This document shows positions 58,861 through 64,000 of a stretch of 64,000 nt of DNA, one piece after another. Within the stretch, counting starts at the first letter, position 1; each line of letters starts with the position of its first letter. A program made the translations under genes and the position numbers. This stretch comes from Breviolum minutum Mf 1.05b.01 (lineage: Eukaryota; Sar; Dinophyceae; Suessiales; Symbiodiniaceae). The stretch lies in assembly GCA_000507305.1 (NCBI GenBank), contig DF241198.1:28791-92790 (forward strand). Reading direction: 5' to 3'. Under the pieces are notes generated by a model. It was not told where the DNA came from and did no database searches. It saw nothing but the letters and a program-made list of their open reading frames with translations.

Positions 58861-60610
58861 TTGAAGCCATCTGTTCGTGCTTTTACTTTAAACGGCATGC
58901 TTTGTGGTGGCTTATGATTTCTTGTGATTGCTCAAAAATCTCGTACGTCAATCACTTGTCAAGTTTTGCTCGCAGGTCCATTTTGTGACAATTCAGTTGT
59001 TCTTTGCGCCTCAATTTAAAGGACGTCCGTGGCATTTGTACATGTTTTGTTATTCCGGCCTGGCTGGTGGCCAAACAACCCCTTTTTTTGGTGTGACTAT
59101 TGACTTTGTTGTAGACGGTGAAGGCTAGCGCCAACACGGTGCAGCCAGCAGCGACCTCAACAAGATGTGATTGATTCATCGCAAAGTTGTGTTGAACCTA
59201 CAGGGCATGTTTGGTATTTCCAGGATTTTTGTGAGATGCATAATTTAATCTGGTTGCTATTCAGACTGTGATTTTCGTGCATTTTCATAAAAGGTCGTTT
59301 GATGATGCAGAGATGGTGCTGAGGCAACAGTTCTTTATCTTCCACTTCGAGGGGGTCCTCCAACTGAAGATGGACTGCCATTTTGGAATATGGAAAGGGA
59401 GAGGAAGCGCGCTTGATGATTGATTGTGAATATGAAATGGCACTGGCACTGTGATTTGCACCTTGTTTCCAACTTGCTGTTGGTGTTGAGGTTTGAATTT
59501 CTAACTCCAACGAACGAATGAAAAGACTTTGGGGAATCAACCCTGATGCAGTTCCCAGCTTGTGCCCCTCAATGCCTGGAGGATCTGCGTGCTCTGCCGG
59601 TGATGGAGGCCGGACACCTTGCAACAGTGTAAACGTATACCGTCACACAACCATTAGATGGTCTTCGATTGAATTCTAGTTGCTTCGTCACATATATACA
59701 TATCATATCATCACTAGGAGTCAAGAGTCACAGTGACCCAGGTGTGGGAGCTGCTGCTTTGATCCGAAGCTCCATGGAGCGGCTGCTGAGGCATTCGATG
59801 TGACATGATTGCCATGATATATACCTAATGTCTATAAGTGTCTTTGATATAAGAATAATTTATGTATATATATATATTTATACAATATTTGACATATTAA
59901 ATATATTTACATATATTTAAACTTGAAAGCATACTTACTATGTTGTCATGGACCTAGTTTGAAGCTATGGAATTTGCATCATTTGGAATGGTTTCAAAAA
60001 CTACGATTTCAAAGCATGTGTTTTTGTTTCATCTATGTTGCCTCTGAATACCAGGAGACTTCTAAAGCCCATCCCCAAATTATAATTTCGAACATCTTAT
60101 TCATGTTTTTCATGTTTGTTTGCAATCTTCGCTAATGAACATCGGGCTCGTAACCCCGGTTCGCGGAAAAGAAACCTCCCCTTAGAGGTGCCCTACTTGG
60201 CTTCTTTTCCTGCGGCAACTGCGCCGTGTGGTGTGGCACACCCAGGTGTGACAGGTGAGTCCGTCCCATTGTTGGATTCATAGCAGCTGCCTAGTCCCAT
60301 GGTCAAAACTCATACTAGTAGCAACCAACGTAATTATTGTGATTTGTTTTATTTTGGTGTGATGTGTTTTGCTTGTTAATCTTGTCCCTCTGAACTTCGA
60401 TGCTGCGATTGATACCTCTGACTCTGGCTTTTAAGTTGTTTGTGTGATGCTCGCAATTGGAAACAGGCCTGCTACGATACGAACTCTTTCATACTAATAT
60501 GTATGATGTAGATAGTATAAATCAATTGTAATACAGTCAATAACCCGCAATAATTTACCCGCACACCCCTCATATTTTTGAAAAGACGTTGAAACAGCGG
60601 CGCAGCATAT
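58860..60610. other. Mostly non-coding interval
   Basis: An exon-like piece near 59743-59803 reads GVGAAALIRSSMERLLRHSM before a stop and may belong to the ATPase gene or stand alone. An AT-rich microsatellite occupies 59862-59915. Nothing else is recognisable. Confidence 0.4.
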
Positions 60611-60617
60611 CCAGATC

Positions 60618-62739
60618 ATGGTGCGCCCCTGGCTCACTGCACCTCAATTGAATGAAACTGAGTCAGCTCATAGAGGGTTTGCAGCCGAACATGAGGCCTG
60701 GCAGGACATCAAGAACTCGTCAAGGCGTCGCACCCGGGGTTCGTTCTCAGATTTTTGAACCACTCTTTTCAAATCAAATTTGTTTAGGAACTAAGGCGAT
60801 GTCGAAGACACTTTCAGGACTGGTAAGGTAATTTCCGAAGTTCCAAACTGTAGCTCAGACTCATGAGATTAGAATTTTGACTTATTGAAGTGTAGCGATT
60901 CTCTTTGATTTTTTTAGGTGCAGTTAGGTGCTGTTGAGGACACTGCAAAGTGATTGCGGTACATCATGTAATTTATTATCTTATCGTTATGCTTTGGTCA
61001 GATGATATGTAGCGCTGCGACTGGTGTCCAATGTGGTACGAACTCCCGTGCAGAATTGCACAATAAACGCGGTAACCTGAACTTTCATTTGGATGAAATG
61101 TTCCTTTGGTGATGCAGTTGGGAGACAGGGCCAGACATGATTTCAACATCCTTCTAAAGCATGACTTGCTTCACAGGCCGCTGAATGTTGTAGTCGAGCG
61201 GTCCATGCCTAAGCGGAGGTGCTGGAGGTACTTGAGAGGAATCTGTAGAAAGATGACTTGGGCTGTGAAAAAACCCTGGTTGTTTGGGTCACGTAGCGTG
61301 TTGCACTACCAATGGGAATCCCTACTAACCAACCAGGTGATTGAATGGAACCTTTTTTTTTGGACGCAACCGACTCTTTATCATTTGTGATCCCTTTTCC
61401 CTGTTCCACTCAAGAATCGAAGCGAGGAAACCAACATGTTTTGATATTTTTTGGTGGTTAACCATGCCCTGCAGATATCAAAACAGTTCTTCATATTTTG
61501 TGTCAAACATGGTTTGATTGTAGACAAATAGCAGAGCTGACCAAACAATTTGTCCATGCATAGGAGAATGGATGAATGGAACAGCACTGGCAACACAAAC
61601 TCACATTCGGAACAATGTCAATTTGCTAAGACAACGCGACCAATGCCAATCAATGTATCCTTTAGGGAACATGATTACACAAATGCATCCAAATATCATC
61701 AAAGCACACCACAACACAAACGTGTTTTTCACCGTCCAACCGAAGCAACAACCACCCCGTGTGGGACTGGAAATCATGAGTCCAAGCTCTGGAGGATCAG
61801 CAATCATTCAAAAAGATGTATGCTTTGGTCACTAGCTGAGCTGTGAGTTTTGCTGGCAGTTTTGCTATTTCATGTTGCAGTTTAAAATCAGGTCCGAAAA
61901 ATGGGTTGATATGCATCTTGTGATTAGACTGCCCATATGGATCCATAGTAGGAGGATAAGTTGATAGTAAAAATGCAAACATCCGACAATGTTTGAGCGG
62001 TTTTGCCCTTAGTACATGTTTTATCCGTGTGGATTATTAGTATATGATGAATATTTGTCAATCATTGACAGCAAACATTCAGCCGGTCATGCCAGGTATT
62101 TGCATGTATGTGGAGGCTGACTGCTTGTTGCAGCTGTCAGTGGTTTGCCGTGGCTTTGTGGCACAGCAGCTCTGGGAGCATCGTATTGAGAGTGTGTGGC
62201 CGGGCTTGATCTCCAATGCTGCAACACCAGCCAAAATGATACTCATTTGCAAAACAAGCAAATATAGAGGCTGAAGTAGTGTCCCGAAGAAGTGAAATTT
62301 GAATGAATCGAGCCAAATCATGGAGGATAGGTTCCATGTTTTCTTGTGTAAACCAACGATATTCTGTGGTATTATCACAGTTGTATCAACGCAAACTCTG
62401 CTTTTGTGGATAATATGTCTTCAGGATTGCTTATTTCATATGTTTGTATTACTGTGCGTGTTCCATCTATGTTCCGTTGTATTTTCATGTTTTTTTGCCA
62501 TATAGCCGCAAAACATGATCTTTGGATATTTTTGGACGACACATTTTGTTGATTGTCTCAGGATCTTCCAAGCTTTGTATGCTGGTAGCTTGCAGCGTGT
62601 CTCCGAAGTGGATGAACTCGTAGCCCGGAAGGTGGCACGTGGTATCGGAGGTATCCAGACATGCCCAGAGAACATGGTGTTGTTGACCTTATACCACAAG
62701 GCTACCACGCTGGGACGATGCTGCAGCACCTGGGTTTGA
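60618..62739 (+). CDS. Probable F-box-like gene, several exons
   Basis: A clean ATG at 60618 opens MVRPWLTAPQLNETESAHRG and then EHEAWQDIKNSSRRRTR, ending at CCCGG|GGTTCG. This exon is too short for length-based ORF calling but looks real. Later exons are about 60788-60823, 61108-61218 (LGDRARHDFNILLKHDLLHR, then NVVVERSMPKRR, donor AG|GTGCTG), possibly 61580-61835 (NNVNLLRQRDQCQ), 62092-62240 and 62563-62735 (SLQRVSEVDELVARKVARG). The 62.1-kb exon reads EADCLLQLSVVCRGF and then QQLWEHRIESVWPG, which matches the helix pattern of an F-box (L..LS.VCR.. ..LW...). If so, the protein would recruit a substrate to an SCF ubiquitin ligase. The linkage of these exons into one gene is inferred from strand and spacing only. 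Confidence 0.45.
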
Positions 62740-62859
62740 TATTGTTTGATTCCTTGAGGTGATGGAAGATTGCATAGGGAGGGAAGGGACAAGAAACACG
62801 AGCAAGGTTTTTTGAGGTGTTTTTGTGAGGGTGTTATTGTGGTTTTGTTTGTCGGGTGC

Positions 62860-63060
62860 TGTTTTTGAGGCGGTGTATTAGTAGTTATGTTTCGTTGCTG
62901 TTGTCGTATGTTGTCGTTGTTGTTGTGGTGGTGGTGATGGTGGTGTGGTTGTGTCTTTTTGGTGTTATTTCTGCATTGTTATTGTTGTTGTTGCGGGTGT
63001 GTGTTGGTGGTTGTGTTTTCTGGTGTTGTTTTTGCTGTGACATAAACACCCCCACATTTT
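62860..63060. repeat. GTT/GTG-rich low-complexity tract
   Basis: Irregular GTTGTTGTGGTGGTG-type sequence. The Val-rich plus frame and the Gln/Thr/Asn-rich minus frame across it are compositional. Confidence 0.7.
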
Positions 63061-63354
63061 TGCGGTGATAGAACCTGCTCCCAATTCATTTCCAGGTTCC
63101 ATCTCGAGGTTTGGAGAGTGTAATTATTTTTCAAGTTGCTTTGTGATGCCCTTTGCAGTGATTGGCTCAAGCCATTGTTTTCATGGTTCTTCATTCATGA
63201 AGTTGTTGGTTCCCATATGAATTCTGTTGCAGTACCACGAGGATTTTGGAAAAATACCATGCTGACTTGGCATGTACATCATTTTTTCGACATCATTTGC
63301 CACTTTGCGTCGACTGGTTGTTTTAATCTCCTAGCTGTTTTGACGTACGACAGC

Positions 63355-63420
63355 GCGGTTTGGAAACCATGAACTTTGGTGCAGATTTTGCCAGGCTGGC
63401 ATTCGACATGTATCTTTTGA
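63355..63420 (+). CDS. Possible short exon
   Basis: The segment reads ETMNFGADFARLAFDMYLL and has coding-like composition on the same strand as neighbouring genes. It has no flanking motif support and no family. Confidence 0.2.
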
Positions 63421-63685
63421 ATGTTTTGCATGTATGTGAAGAAGAGGTGTATGTATTGTCTATGTCAACAAAAATGCACATATGTTGTCTACAAGATATT
63501 AAATTTCTTTGCTGCTGCCAACGTCGTTGTCTATGTTTACTGTATGTCATGTGACATGCTTTGTGTCGGGTTCAATGGCACATGCATGATTTATATTCTA
63601 TAGGTGGACTAGCTGTATGTAATTGTCAAAGGAAGTTTACTGGCAAACTTCCGATATACGAACTTTTGGTCAGCCTGACAGGAAT

Positions 63686-63878
63686 AGTAGTCGTAGCAGT
63701 AGCAGTAGCAGTAGCAGTAGCAGTAGCAGTAGCAGTAGCAGTAGCAGTAGCAGTAGCAGTAGCAGTAGCAGTAGTCGTAGTCGTAGTCGTAGTCGTAGTC
63801 GTAGTCGTAGTCGTAGTCGTAGTCGTAGTCGTAGTCGTAGTCGTAGTGGTAGTGGTAGTGGTAGTGGTAGTGGTAGTC

Positions 63879-63932
<54 letters not shown>

Positions 63933-63944
63933 ATGGTGGTGGTG

Positions 63945-63978
<34 letters not shown>

Positions 63979-64000
63979 CAGCAGGAGTAGCAGGAGTAGC
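63686..64000. repeat. Segmented (GTA-N-N-N)n microsatellite
   Basis: Homogeneous blocks follow each other: GTAGCA (63694-63770), GTAGTC (63771-63845), GTAGTG (63845-63872), then GTA and GGT triplets and a final GTAGCAG-type stretch reaching the window edge. The block structure implies successive local expansion of point-mutant units. Confidence 0.95.

Noticed and set aside
59157..59624. 155-codon minus-strand frame
   Set aside because: It has no recognisable domain, runs against the strand of all neighbouring genes, and its composition is not clearly coding; left out for lack of support.
60136..60180. tRNA-like sequence around GGGCTCGTAACCCCGGTTCG
   Set aside because: It suggests an anticodon stem-loop and T-loop, but I could not pair an acceptor stem or D-arm around it, and the T-stem does not close.
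1..64000. CRISPR arrays, insertion sequences, bacterial promoters or operons
   Set aside because: None seen; the regular repeats here are satellites without unique spacers, and the gene structure is eukaryotic.

Overview
The window reads as nuclear DNA of a dinoflagellate, most likely a Symbiodiniaceae-type alga. This is inferred from gene architecture, not from a database match. Genes are cut into many small exons, all the recognisable ones right of 12.4 kb lie on the plus strand, base composition is moderately AT-rich, simple repeats are abundant, and introns include non-GT donors (GC and GA) at AG|G-type junctions, as published for dinoflagellates. There are no operons, ribosome binding sites, CRISPR arrays or bacterial mobile elements. 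One 554-base N run (11788-12341) and three single Ns (8926, 41161, 43492) mark assembly joins.

Left end (1-12.4 kb): a repeat-dense zone. It holds a dispersed family of roughly 55-80 bp imperfect palindromes with arms related to GGTCTAAAATGGT, copies of a longer repeat carrying the same motif (2-4.7 kb), several minisatellites, two TACGTA-rich arrays (8.4-9.4 kb), a 300-bp flank duplicated at 11.5 kb, and a ~165-bp tandem array (10.25-11.06 kb). The only coding-like sequence lies on the minus strand: a possible OTU-like fragment (0.8-1.8 kb) and a 232-codon open frame (5.0-5.7 kb). The zone therefore looks like a divergent strand-switch region between two unidirectional gene blocks.

12.4-28.7 kb (plus strand): unassigned exons including an EF-hand; a large MMPL/RND-family transporter of about 18-19 exons (14598-22277) with IDY and LDY motifs in its two membrane bundles; an unassigned two-exon gene with a GC-AG intron (22.85-23.84 kb); EF-hand-like exons (24.5-25.3 kb); an alpha/beta hydrolase with a complete Ser-Asp-His set (26.82-27.76 kb); and a small protein with a signal-like N-terminus (28.4 kb).

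28.7-40.5 kb: low gene density with many exon-like segments that I cannot assign to a family.

40.5-44.0 kb: three tandem copies of a GT-A glycosyltransferase gene. Only the middle one is intact; the outer two lack internal segments exactly at single-N joins.

44-57.5 kb: an acidic/Ser-rich C-terminal exon, helical/coiled-coil exons, and then the most interesting locus. A NO VEIN/sacsin-type GHKL ATPase gene (about 49.6-57.4 kb) appears to carry a complete, intron-containing exonuclease III-type AP endonuclease gene (51291-54775) inside one of its introns, on the same strand.

57.5-64 kb: a ~188-bp tandem repeat (58 kb), a probable F-box gene starting at 60618, and a terminal trinucleotide/hexanucleotide microsatellite.

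Exon boundaries were assigned by eye from reading-frame continuity and AG|G junctions. They should be taken as approximate unless a specific junction is described.
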